A DNA stretch of 10,192 nucleotides from Chthoniobacter sp. (GTDB taxonomy: Bacteria > Verrucomicrobiota > Verrucomicrobiia > Chthoniobacterales > Chthoniobacteraceae), in assembly GCA_025351065.1 (NCBI GenBank), contig JANXWQ010000307.1:1-10192 (forward strand). The letters run 5' to 3'. A program made the position numbers and the translations under genes. Below the pieces are notes generated by a model. That model did no database searches, was not told the DNA's origin, and saw nothing but the letters and a program-made list of their open reading frames with translations. Shown here piece by piece: positions 1-7,863 of this stretch (positions are counted from its first letter, which is position 1; every line of letters starts with the position of its first letter).

Positions 1-2652
1 GTCGGGCGCGACTTTGATCGTGTCGAAGTTGTTGGCATCGCCACCGAAATACGTCGCGCCAAAGTTCCCCTCGGGCCGCTCGTCGATGTTCGTGACGCCC
101 CAGTACTGGCCGTCCACGTAGAGGTGGTAGTAGCCCCCGCGGCTCGCCGCGTCACCCATCGCGAGCTGCGTGTCGCGGTTCCATTCGTCCTTCGCGTAGG
201 TGTCGATAGAGCCGTCGCCGGGATCGAAGGACCACGAATAATTCTGTGCGTTGCGGATGTCGAATTTCACAAAGCTCTGCGCGCCCACGCCTTTGCCGAA
301 GAGCGGAAAATTCAGCGTCGTCGGCCCGTAGATGTCGCGGAAAAACATGCGCCAGGCGTGCTTCGGATTGTCTGGGCTGCGGCTGTAGCCGCCGCGGATG
401 CGCGTGCCGCAGTTCACGTTGAAGCCGGTCGTGCCATCGGGATAAATCAGCTCCAGCGAAGCCGCGCGCTCATACGCAATCGTGTCCTGGTAGGCGTTCA
501 CGTAGATGCCCGTGCTCGGGTCGAAAAGATTCGGCAGATCAGTGACGAGCGAGAGCGTGGGGATCGCCTGGAGGTCGGTCGCGATGGTCGCGTTGTACGG
601 CGCCACGCTCACGATATTCGGGTCCATGCCGAAGTTCAAAAACTGCCCGTTGCGCCGGTAGCCGCTGCCGCTCGTGTCCGCGGCATCGACCGGCCATGTC
701 GTCGTCGCCTGCGTCGCGCCTGTCGGATTCGTGACGGCCGGCGGCGTGCCCGTCGGCTCCTGCATCACGACATCGCCGACGAAAATGTAAGTCTGTGTGG
801 TCGTGTCGCTCGGGTCCGCGCCCGTCTTGAACGCCGCGTAGCGCAGCACCGTCGTCTTGTTGATCGTGATCGGGCCGGCGTAGGTCGCGCTCGTCGCCGA
901 AGCCAGCGTCGGCGTCGAGCCGTCGAACGTGTAGCGGATCGTCGCGCCCGCCGTGCCCGTGCTCAGCGCGACCGTTTGCGCCATGGTGAAAAAGCCGTGC
1001 GCCACACTCGCGATGACCGGCGAGACCCTGTTGTAAATCGTCGCGGTGTCGAACGTGCCGGGCGTCGCCGTCGTGAAGTAATTCAGTCCGCCGAGCGTGA
1101 CGGCGAAGGCGTCCAACTCCGGGTTGACGAGAAAATTGCCGTCATTCGCCACGACGTTCAGCCCCTGGATCGCGAGCACATTGTTCGTGGAAACGAGCAG
1201 GCCGGGATTCGCGTCGAGCACGGGCTTGAGGTCGATCGTTTCAAAGTAGGTGCCGAGAAACTTCGCGCGCGTCGCGAGCGCCGCAGTCGCGTTCGTGGGC
1301 GTGCCCGCGGGCGCGTTGCGCCGCGCGATTTCCACGCCGTTGAGCCACGCGATGAAGCCGTCGTTGTAGCGGATCGGCATCGTCAGCGAGGTGACGGACG
1401 CCGGGCTCGCCACGTTGAATTTGTAGCGCACGTACGCCGACGGCGAGACGCCCTTCATCGCCGTCTGCACGCTGGTGTGGATGAACTGCGAGAGCCCGCC
1501 GGAGGCCGAGGCCGGCACCGATTTCACCGCGAGCCCGCCCGCCGCCGTGTCGCCGATGAGGTGAAAGTTCACCGCGTTCCAACTGCCCAGATTACCCTGC
1601 GCCGCAAAGACCTCGCCGCCCGCGCCGCCGCCGCCTTGGAAAATCATCGCGCGGATTTGGAAATCGCCCGCTGCCCCAAACGTGAACGTACCCAGCGTGT
1701 CCGACGCGCCGCGCCCGCCGTCGTAATTGCACACCGTCGTCAGCGCCCCGCCCACCGGCCCGACCTTCAACTCGAAGCCGTCATCGCTATTGACCCCAAA
1801 CGTGTAGGTGCCCGCCGCCGGGATCGTGATGATGCCTGTCGCCTCCACGACAAAGTTGTCGTGCTCCGTGACCCCGAGCCACGATGGCGTGGTGTTCGTG
1901 GTGTAGTGCCCCTCGCCGCCCGTGTCGTTGTAGTTCACCACCGGCTCCGTCTGCTGGTAAAACGCGGTCTGCTGCGACGGCGTGGCGATCACGCCGTTGG
2001 CCGCCGCGAGGTTGCCGAGGAAAACATTCGCAAACCACGTCTTGAACAGCCAGCCCGGCACCGTCGCCTCGTAGCCCACGCCGTTCGTCCCGCTCGTCCA
2101 GCTCGTGTCGGTGAAAGTGCGCGCCGTCCAGGTCGTGCCGAGCGCGTTCGTCGTCGTGATGGAATACTTCAGCGCCGCCGTCGTGGCGTTCACGTAATTC
2201 GTCGCCGTGACCGTCTGCTGGTAGCCGTACGGCTTGTCCGGGTACTGCGCGGGATACGGGTTGAATTCCGTCGCGGGCACATTGGTGGGCCGGTTCAGCG
2301 CGAGGTAGCCGCCATTCGCGCTCAGCGAAAAATTCGTGTGCAGCGGCTGGTTCAGCGCCACCCGGTTTTTCTTCGACGCGAAGACGAGCAGGAAACCTTT
2401 CGGCTCAATCGTCACCGCGGGAAAAGTCCATTTCGTCGCGTCCCCGGAATCGTCCGTGAGATGCCAGCCCGCGAGGTTCGCGACAACCGTGTCGTTGTTG
2501 TAAAGCTCGATCCAGTCCGACGTGTCGCCGTCCTCGTCCACAATCCCGTTTTGGTTCGAGGCCTGAAACTCGGAAATGATAACCGACTGCGCCGCGGCCC
2601 AGGACAGCGAGAGGAACAGGATGGCGACGGCAAGGAGGATGCGGGATTTCAT
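1..2652 (-). CDS. Exported lamin-tail / PA14-like / CotH-kinase protein (3' end outside window)
   Basis: The frame is open for 884 codons from ATG at 2652 to the window edge without a stop, so the C-terminus is missing. Residues 1-21 are a signal peptide (Lys-Ser-Arg, hydrophobic core, Ala-Ala-Ala before Gln22). A lamin-tail domain follows at about 24-115 (IISEFQASN, then DWIELYNN at 46-53 and a Gly-Trp strand). A PA14-like segment lies at about 255-345 (GTYTFGVNSDDGFELKVG around 288). A jelly-roll-like stretch at about 385-520 contains YNDGFIAWLNGVEIARR. A chitobiase C-terminal-type beta domain is at about 545-625 (RYTFDGSTPT around 577). The N-lobe of a CotH kinase domain starts near 697, with RIRGGYSRSP at 751-760 and HLYVDGQYWGVTNIDERPEG near the end. 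The catalytic C-lobe would lie outside the window. By family, CotH is a secreted-protein kinase and LTD and PA14 bind or adhere. The actual substrate is unknown. No good Shine-Dalgarno sequence is seen. It lies 82 bases downstream of the giant CotH gene. Confidence 0.88.
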   Translation of the reverse strand, partial: MKSRILLAVAILFLSLSWAAAQSVIISEFQASNQNGIVDEDGDTSDWIELYNNDTVVANLAGWHLTDDSGDATKWTFPAVTIEPKGFLLVFASKKNRVALNQPLHTNFSLSANGGYLALNRPTNVPATEFNPYPAQYPDKPYGYQQTVTATNYVNATTAALKYSITTTNALGTTWTARTFTDTSWTSGTNGVGYEATVPGWLFKTWFANVFLGNLAAANGVIATPSQQTAFYQQTEPVVNYNDTGGEGHYTTNTTPSWLGVTEHDNFVVEATGIITIPAAGTYTFGVNSDDGFELKVGPVGGALTTVCNYDGGRGASDTLGTFTFGAAGDFQIRAMIFQGGGGAGGEVFAAQGNLGSWNAVNFHLIGDTAAGGLAVKSVPASASGGLSQFIHTSVQTAMKGVSPSAYVRYKFNVASPASVTSLTMPIRYNDGFIAWLNGVEIARRNAPAGTPTNATAALATRAKFLGTYFETIDLKPVLDANPGLLVSTNNVLAIQGLNVVANDGNFLVNPELDAFAVTLGGLNYFTTATPGTFDTATIYNRVSPVIASVAHGFFTMAQTVALSTGTAGATIRYTFDGSTPTLASATSATYAGPITINKTTVLRYAAFKTGADPSDTTTQTYIFVGDVVMQEPTGTPPAVTNPTGATQATTTWPVDAADTSGSGYRRNGQFLNFGMDPNIVSVAPYNATIATDLQAIPTLSLVTDLPNLFDPSTGIYVNAYQDTIAYERAASLELIYPDGTTGFNVNCGTRIRGGYSRSPDNPKHAWRMFFRDIYGPTTLNFPLFGKGVGAQSFVKFDIRNAQNYSWSFDPGDGSIDTYAKDEWNRDTQLAMGDAASRGGYYHLYVDGQYWGVTNIDERPEGNFGATYFGGDANNFDTIKVAPD

Positions 2653-2698
2653 GTGGGGAAAAAGGACGCAAATAATGCAGGATTCGTGCGCGTATCAG

Positions 2699-2722
2699 TT
2701 CCATCCGCGCAGGCGGATGGAG
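2699..2722 (-). other. Intergenic hairpin between the two CotH genes
   Basis: TCCATCCGC and GCGGATGGA form a perfect 9-bp inverted repeat (2700-2708 with 2713-2721) around a 4-base loop, with one more possible G-U pair outside. It starts 13 bases after the stop codon of the upstream giant gene. In the direction of transcription it is followed by ACTGATAC and not by a run of T, so it is not a textbook intrinsic terminator. It may protect the 3' end of the upstream message, set the ratio between the two CotH proteins, or be a dispersed genomic palindrome. Confidence 0.5.
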
Positions 2723-2734
2723 GCGGGGAAAAAA

Positions 2735-5700
2735 TTACGGCGTGATGGGAGTGACGACGCGGTAGAAGCGGCGCGGGTCGCCGGTGGCGTCGGGGTAATC
2801 CACCACGGTGTCGCTCGCCGGGGCGGCGATGTCGGTGAGCTTTTGCCACGCGCCCGCGGTGAGATCCACGCGCCACTGGATGGTGTAGCCCTTGCCCGCA
2901 CGGGCGATGAAATGGATGACGCAACCACCGCCCGCCGCCGCCGAGGGCGTGGCGACGAGGAAGCTGCCGCCATTCTGCGGGTCGGTGCCGGCGACGTATT
3001 CCTGCAGGTTCGTCTGGCCGTCGCCGTCGCTGTCCAGCGCGGCATCCGCGGCGTTGCGCGGGTTCAGGCCGTGGGTGATTTCCCAGGCGTCCGGCATGCC
3101 GTCGCCATCGCTGTCGAGAATCGGCGCTTCGCCCGTGTTCACCGCACCAGGCGTGGCGGTCACGGCGACCCAATTCGACGGGTCATTGCCGATGGCCGTG
3201 CGGCTTTGGCGCTGGAGAGATTTCCCCGTGCCGTCCGCGCCGGCGGGCCACGGCGTGCCGTCCCAGTACTCGGCTTTGTCCACATTGATGTATGGCGTCA
3301 CCCCGCCCACCGCCGGGCCGGGGTAGGCCAGTTCGACCCGGGCGCTGCTGTTCGAGAGCTTCGGCGTAAAGGGGCCGTAAATCGGCACGCTCACCGGCAG
3401 GCTGTAGGCCGCGCGGAACGCCGCCAGTGAAGTCGCGTCCGTCGCCGGATTGAAGCCCACGACGAGGATGTAATCGCCCGGTAAAATCGTGGTCGCGGCG
3501 GCGAAAGTGAAATCGGCATCGCCTTTGACCCGCCAGCCGCTGAGATCCACGGAGTTGGTCGTGACGTTGTGCAGTTCGACGAATTCGTCGCGCGCATTAT
3601 CGGTCGGTCCCGCGAGGTCAACGGGATGGTACATGATTTCGTTGATGATGACTGGCCCGGTCTTCGGCCCCGCATTCACCGCGCCAAAAGTGCGCCCCGT
3701 CAGCGGCCAAAACTCCGGGACGAGGCTCGTCGTCACGATCCGCCCAAACGGCACGCCATCCGCCGCCGCGCCAAAGCTCACCTGCGCGCGATAGCCCGTG
3801 GGCACGCCCGCCGCCGTCGCCGTCAACGCGATTTCCTCGCCAAACGAATCCAGCGAAAAACTGCTGCCCACGCCGGGCGTGGGATTGAACTGCGTCTCAT
3901 CGAGCACCAGATAACCGCCCGCCGCGATGACCGTGCTGGCGGGAAGCTGGTATTTCTGCGGCAGAAACCGGTCGTCACTCAGCCACCAGCCGCTCACATC
4001 CACCGGGCTCGCGGTCGGGTTGAAAAGCTCGACGGTATCCACCAGCGGCAGCGTTGAGTTAGTCAGCGCCTCATTGATCACAATGCCGGTCGGCAGCCAG
4101 TTCGTGTAGCCCTTCGACGCTGACTGGGGGAAAGACGCAATGGTCGCCGTGCCGTCCGGGAAACGGCCCTGCGCAACATCGCGCGCCTGTGCGCCGAAAC
4201 TAACCGAGTCAATGACACTCGTGCCATTGGTATTGGTCAGAACGAGCGGACTGCCGCCGGCACTGAGCTTGAAGTTGACATGGTTAAAGCCTGCCGTCGT
4301 GCCATCGGCGGCAAACTTGGCAAACCCTTTGCCCGCGATGAAAGAGAGCGGCGGAATCTGCGTGACCGTCGGCGTACCAGGCGTGTCGGACAAATAAAGC
4401 CCCGCCAGCGCGACCGGGTTGGTATTCGTGTTATACAGCTCGAACCAATCCGAGCCGCTCGCCGGATTCGCCATCCATTCGTTGACCTTCAGACTGGTCG
4501 CCACGCCCAGCGGCGTCTTCGTGGTGTTAGCCGCACCGGGCGTCGGCACATTGAGCGCCCATGAGCCTGTGCCATCCGGGGCGACCCGTCCGATGCTCAG
4601 ATCCACCGCCTGCGGTCCAAAAGTCACAACATCGCGGATGACACCTGCCTGAAGCAGCAGCACCCGCTGGCCGTCGCTGTCCAGCGCAAAGCCGGAGTGC
4701 AGGCCGGGCGCGGTCACAGCGCTGTCGCACCAGACCACAAGATAGCCACTGGCCGGCACGGTGGTACCGCCGGGGAAAACATACTTGTTCAGATTGAAAT
4801 CGTCGTCCGTCAGCGTCCAGCCGCCGATGTCGATGGGCGCGGCGGTGTTATTCTTGAGCTCCACGTAGTCGGGATAAGACCCGCCATTGGCGACCGCGGT
4901 ATGGTTTTCCGCCATGACCTCATTCAGCGAAATGTTGCCCGCCACAGCGGAGGTCGGGCCGTAGGAAAACGAAGTCTCCGCCGAGGTGATCGACGGGTGC
5001 CCGTCGGCATCGTAGTAAGTCACCCGCCAGTAATAAGTCTGCCCAAAGGTAAGATTGGCAAACGGGATCGGCAGCGAGGTCTTGTTCGCGGTGCTCGTGC
5101 CGATGTAGGCCGGGTAGTCGTAGGTTGAGGTCGCCGGACGGATTTCCCACTTGGAGGAAGTGTGCGGGCTGGTGGCCGGAGCTGCCGTATGGGTGTAGGC
5201 CGCATTGTAGGCGTAGGCCGAACTGGTGAGGCTTGCCCCCGCCAGAACTGCCGCAGCGTTGGATGGCGAGGTATTCGCCGGGCGTGTGGGCTTGTAGAAA
5301 ATGCCCAGCGCGCACTGGGTGTTGACCGAACTGAAGCGGTTGAGCGCAAAGCCGCTGGACTGCGCGTTGATGAACGCGAAATAGGTGTTGGTGCCGCCGG
5401 ACGATGTCGCGTAGGTCAGCGTCTGGAGGTTCTCCGGTTCCAGCAGGGTGTTATTCAGGAACCACAGCCGCTGCCTGTATTCGGTGCGATAGGCTTTGAT
5501 GAAGGAGTCTTTGAAGTAATTCGGTCCGCGAGAATTATTCCCAGGATAGGAGGATGGGAGCCCCTGTTCGCCAAGATAGATGGATGAACCGGAGCCGGTG
5601 TTGTCGCCAGTTCCATACTCGCCGTCGAAGTCCCAGAGCAGCCGCACCCACTTGCCATTGGCCCGCCGCCATAGGAAGTGATTTTGTGTGGTGTCATCCC

Positions 5701-7753
5701 ACGGGCACATCCAGTTGTTGAGCCCCAGGGATGTCAGTTCTGTATCCACATCCCAGTTCGCGAGGAACCACGCCTTGGTGTTCGGGATATTGGCATTGTA
5801 AGGCGAGCTGTTAGTCAGCGGGGTGGCGACGTTGCGGTCTCCCCGCGCGGCCCACATGCCGTTGATGAGATTCCGCATGGGCACGGCCCCTTTCCAAGTG
5901 TGGTTTTGCAGCGTGTAGGTGTAGTCAATCCGTTGCAACTCCGTCCAGAAACCCGAAGCCGGCAGCGGCCAGGCGTTGCCATTGCCGTAGGGTCCCTCGC
6001 CCGTGAGGTTGTCGTTGCAAATGAAACCCACCGATTTGTAATACTCACCCGCGTCTTCCTTCAGCGAGCCGGGGTTGAGCCGGACGTTTTTCTCCGCATA
6101 GGCGTCGAGCAGTTCGCCGTTGTATTCCCCCTGCTCCACGCGCTGAATGACGGTGTCGTTGTTAAAGTACCAATCTACCCAGCGCACCGTGGAAAGCGGC
6201 AGATTGGCAAGCTGATTGAGGCCGTGCGCAGTCAGGAAGAAATCACTTTTGTCCGTCTCAAAGAGCGAACTGACCAGGTTGCCCGCGCTGTCTTTGTAGG
6301 GATCGTAGTCGTTAAAGAACACCTTGAATGACTTGCGGCTGGGCCGGCGGTTCCAGCGGCTGCCGTGCATGCGAATCTGAATGTCATGGGCGATGCCATT
6401 CGTGACCATGACCGCGGGCACGGTGTCATTCCAGTTTCGGTCGGACGCCAGCACATAGGGGGTCTCGCGCGGGTAGCTGCTCGCGGTGTTTTCCGCGGTG
6501 GTGCGCGTGGGACTTCCTTTGCAATCGAAAGCTATGGCCTGAAAGCCGTTGATGCCATTGAACTGCGTGGTGTTAGTGCCTGCGGTGTCATCAACCACCG
6601 AGCCGTCAGTGGGCACAATCACGTCATAAATCGGCTTGGACGAGGTGCGAACCGGGGAGACGAAGTAGAGATACCAGGCTTCGCGCGCGCCGGGAATTTT
6701 CTTGACCGCGTTAGGTGGGGTGGGGCTCGCGAGGTATGACGGTGCGCCGGTGGGCACCACCGCCGGGTCATCGGCGCGTGGGGCAACGAGTTCCGCGCCG
6801 TCGCCGCGGTTGGCCTTGATGCGGTAACGCACAATCGAGCGATCGACCTGCGCAGGAATCGTGGCGCTATACTGGCCGTTGCCGAGCGCTGTCATGTTCA
6901 CCGTGTTCCGCGTTTCACCAAATGCATTCATGTTATCCAGAAAATACTCCACCTGCACATTCGTGAGCGCGACGGTGCTGGAGAAGGTGCAGGTGACGGT
7001 CACTCCCGCCGTCGAGCGAATGACATTCAGCCCGCTTTGCAAGGCGGAGATCGCCGTGACCACGGGCTTCGGCACAGCGCGGGTGACGATGTTGGCCGCG
7101 CCGGGGGTCGGCTGGTCGGTAAAGGTCGCGGCCACCGCCGGACGGACGGCGACCCAGTTCGCCGGATCATTCGAGGAGGCCGTAGCGCTGACGCGCTGGA
7201 GCGAACGGCCCTTGTATTCGTAGGCATTGGAATCGAGCCCCGTGAAGTCATCGCCCGTGCCGAGCGCATTGGCGCTGATGGCCCACGGGAAGCCCGGCAA
7301 ATAGGTCACGGAATCGATGGTGGTCGCCCCGGCGTCTTCCAGCCGGACGGTGTCGCCGTTGTTACTCAGAGTGCCGGTGTAAGGCCCGAGGATCGTGGCC
7401 AGGGAGAGACCATAGACAGAGGCGATGCGGGCCGGATTCAGCGCGATGACGCGGTAGCCGCCGGCGGCGATGGTGGTGCCAGCGGGAAAGGTGTAGCCGA
7501 TGCCGCCCGCCAGTTTCCACCCGCTCAGATCGACCGCCGCCACGCCGGCGTTTTGCAACTCCACAAATTCATGCACATCGCTCGACGTGTCCGACGGCAG
7601 CCCGGTGTCCGCGTAGGTCTGGTTTCCATTGGCGTCGAAATGCGGATGCTCGACGGGATGATACTGGATTTCGTTGATGACGACCTGCGCGCCCGCGCCA
7701 ACCCGCAGCAGCAGCGTGATGGTCAGGAGGAGGGGGAGGAAATGACGGGGCAT
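2735..7753 (-). CDS. Giant exported protein: five lamin-tail domains plus a CotH kinase domain
   Basis: This frame encodes 1672 residues. ATG at 7753 is chosen because it opens directly into a signal peptide (MPRHFLPLLLTITLLL, cleavage near AGA22/Q23). LTD1 spans about 23-221 with its trailer, followed by an Ig-like stretch (230-330). A CotH-type kinase domain covers about 360-780: RMHGSRWNRR at 461-470 with nearby Lys474 and Lys477, NWDVD at 666-670, and WDFDGEYG at 707-714, which fit the family's two conserved acidic catalytic and metal sites. An FN3-like domain lies at 823-935. LTD2 starts near 940, LTD3 near 1088, LTD4 near 1223 and LTD5 near 1366. Two calcium-type DSDGDG repeats follow (1547-1558 and 1574-1585), then a roughly 75-residue C-terminal domain ending in RRFYRVVTPITP. 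CotH of Bacillus phosphorylates spore-coat proteins; here the target is unknown. The protein is probably surface-bound or secreted. No anchor or PEP-CTERM tail is visible. Confidence 0.92.
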   Translation of the reverse strand: MPRHFLPLLLTITLLLRVGAGAQVVINEIQYHPVEHPHFDANGNQTYADTGLPSDTSSDVHEFVELQNAGVAAVDLSGWKLAGGIGYTFPAGTTIAAGGYRVIALNPARIASVYGLSLATILGPYTGTLSNNGDTVRLEDAGATTIDSVTYLPGFPWAISANALGTGDDFTGLDSNAYEYKGRSLQRVSATASSNDPANWVAVRPAVAATFTDQPTPGAANIVTRAVPKPVVTAISALQSGLNVIRSTAGVTVTCTFSSTVALTNVQVEYFLDNMNAFGETRNTVNMTALGNGQYSATIPAQVDRSIVRYRIKANRGDGAELVAPRADDPAVVPTGAPSYLASPTPPNAVKKIPGAREAWYLYFVSPVRTSSKPIYDVIVPTDGSVVDDTAGTNTTQFNGINGFQAIAFDCKGSPTRTTAENTASSYPRETPYVLASDRNWNDTVPAVMVTNGIAHDIQIRMHGSRWNRRPSRKSFKVFFNDYDPYKDSAGNLVSSLFETDKSDFFLTAHGLNQLANLPLSTVRWVDWYFNNDTVIQRVEQGEYNGELLDAYAEKNVRLNPGSLKEDAGEYYKSVGFICNDNLTGEGPYGNGNAWPLPASGFWTELQRIDYTYTLQNHTWKGAVPMRNLINGMWAARGDRNVATPLTNSSPYNANIPNTKAWFLANWDVDTELTSLGLNNWMCPWDDTTQNHFLWRRANGKWVRLLWDFDGEYGTGDNTGSGSSIYLGEQGLPSSYPGNNSRGPNYFKDSFIKAYRTEYRQRLWFLNNTLLEPENLQTLTYATSSGGTNTYFAFINAQSSGFALNRFSSVNTQCALGIFYKPTRPANTSPSNAAAVLAGASLTSSAYAYNAAYTHTAAPATSPHTSSKWEIRPATSTYDYPAYIGTSTANKTSLPIPFANLTFGQTYYWRVTYYDADGHPSITSAETSFSYGPTSAVAGNISLNEVMAENHTAVANGGSYPDYVELKNNTAAPIDIGGWTLTDDDFNLNKYVFPGGTTVPASGYLVVWCDSAVTAPGLHSGFALDSDGQRVLLLQAGVIRDVVTFGPQAVDLSIGRVAPDGTGSWALNVPTPGAANTTKTPLGVATSLKVNEWMANPASGSDWFELYNTNTNPVALAGLYLSDTPGTPTVTQIPPLSFIAGKGFAKFAADGTTAGFNHVNFKLSAGGSPLVLTNTNGTSVIDSVSFGAQARDVAQGRFPDGTATIASFPQSASKGYTNWLPTGIVINEALTNSTLPLVDTVELFNPTASPVDVSGWWLSDDRFLPQKYQLPASTVIAAGGYLVLDETQFNPTPGVGSSFSLDSFGEEIALTATAAGVPTGYRAQVSFGAAADGVPFGRIVTTSLVPEFWPLTGRTFGAVNAGPKTGPVIINEIMYHPVDLAGPTDNARDEFVELHNVTTNSVDLSGWRVKGDADFTFAAATTILPGDYILVVGFNPATDATSLAAFRAAYSLPVSVPIYGPFTPKLSNSSARVELAYPGPAVGGVTPYINVDKAEYWDGTPWPAGADGTGKSLQRQSRTAIGNDPSNWVAVTATPGAVNTGEAPILDSDGDGMPDAWEITHGLNPRNAADAALDSDGDGQTNLQEYVAGTDPQNGGSFLVATPSAAAGGGCVIHFIARAGKGYTIQWRVDLTAGAWQKLTDIAAPASDTVVDYPDATGDPRRFYRVVTPITP
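3137..3658 (-). repeat. LTD5 unit, diverged copy of LTD1
   Basis: This segment encodes residues about 1366-1539 of the giant protein. It begins with VIINEIMYHPVD and ends with a trailer SLQR-x8-NDPSNWVAV followed by TPGAVN. The same opening and trailer occur in LTD1 at the N-terminus, with identical spacing of 12 residues from the last residue before SLQR's Arg end region to the conserved Asn (SLQR at 1512-1515, Asn1527). The three LTDs between them lack this trailer. It is read as an old intragenic duplication and not a recent exact repeat. Confidence 0.6.
7091..7684 (-). repeat. LTD1 unit, diverged copy of LTD5
   Basis: This segment encodes residues about 24-221. It begins with VVINEIQYHPVE and ends with SLQR (184-187), NDPANWVAV (195-203) and PTPGAAN. 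The distance from SLQR to the Asn-Trp pair is the same as in LTD5 near the C-terminus. At DNA level the resemblance is visible but imperfect, for example GGATTTCGTTGATGA at 7670 against TGATTTCGTTGATGA near 3634. The two matching units bracket the CotH core and LTD2-4. Confidence 0.6.
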
Positions 7754-7768
7754 AAGCGGGGAAATGAA

Positions 7769-7799
7769 AGCGGCTCCGAGTTCTTCACCCGGAGCCGCT
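7769..7799 (-). promoter_or_regulatory. Strong hairpin in the leader of the giant CotH gene (attenuator or terminator candidate)
   Basis: AGCGGCTCCG (7769-7778) and CGGAGCCGCT (7790-7799) are perfect 10-bp inverted repeats around an 11-base loop. In the direction of transcription the stem lies 64 bases after the pseudopilin stop codon and ends 15 bases before the giant gene's ATG. TTTCATTTCCCC follows the stem. The T-run is broken, so as a terminator it would be weak. Its position close to the ribosome-binding region would also suit control of translation or partial read-through between the membrane/pilin genes and the exported kinase. The 110-base gap around it otherwise holds an AT-richer stretch (about 7830-7855) that could contain a promoter, but no convincing -35/-10 pair is seen. 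Confidence 0.6.
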
Positions 7800-7863
7800 G
7801 GGAACATAACCCCCTTCAACGGGAGCGCAAAATTTGATTATCGGATAAAGTGGTGGCGGGCGC

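Noticed and set aside
124..2745. Plus-strand open frame of 873 codons
   Set aside because: It lies codon-on-codon antisense to the LTD/CotH gene and is open only because that gene lacks TTA, CTA and TCA codons. The product is an Arg/Ala/Val-rich string without any recognisable domain, whereas the minus frame shows a signal peptide and several known domains.
2735..2790. PEP-CTERM or other C-terminal membrane anchor on the giant protein
   Set aside because: The C-terminus ends in RRFYRVVTPITP with no hydrophobic helix and no basic tail.
2994..3118. Dockerin pair from the two DSDGDG motifs
   Set aside because: The spacing and the DAWEITHGLNP segment between the motifs fit thrombospondin type 3-like calcium repeats better than a dockerin, and no cohesin is nearby.
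7754..7819. Upstream TTG start for the giant CotH-LTD protein
   Set aside because: It would add 22 residues in front of a clear signal peptide and translate through the perfect hairpin. ATG at 7753 directly opens the signal peptide.
7037..7837. Plus-strand open frame of 266 codons
   Set aside because: It is antisense and in register with the N-terminal part of the giant CotH-LTD gene, and its product has no domain-like pattern.
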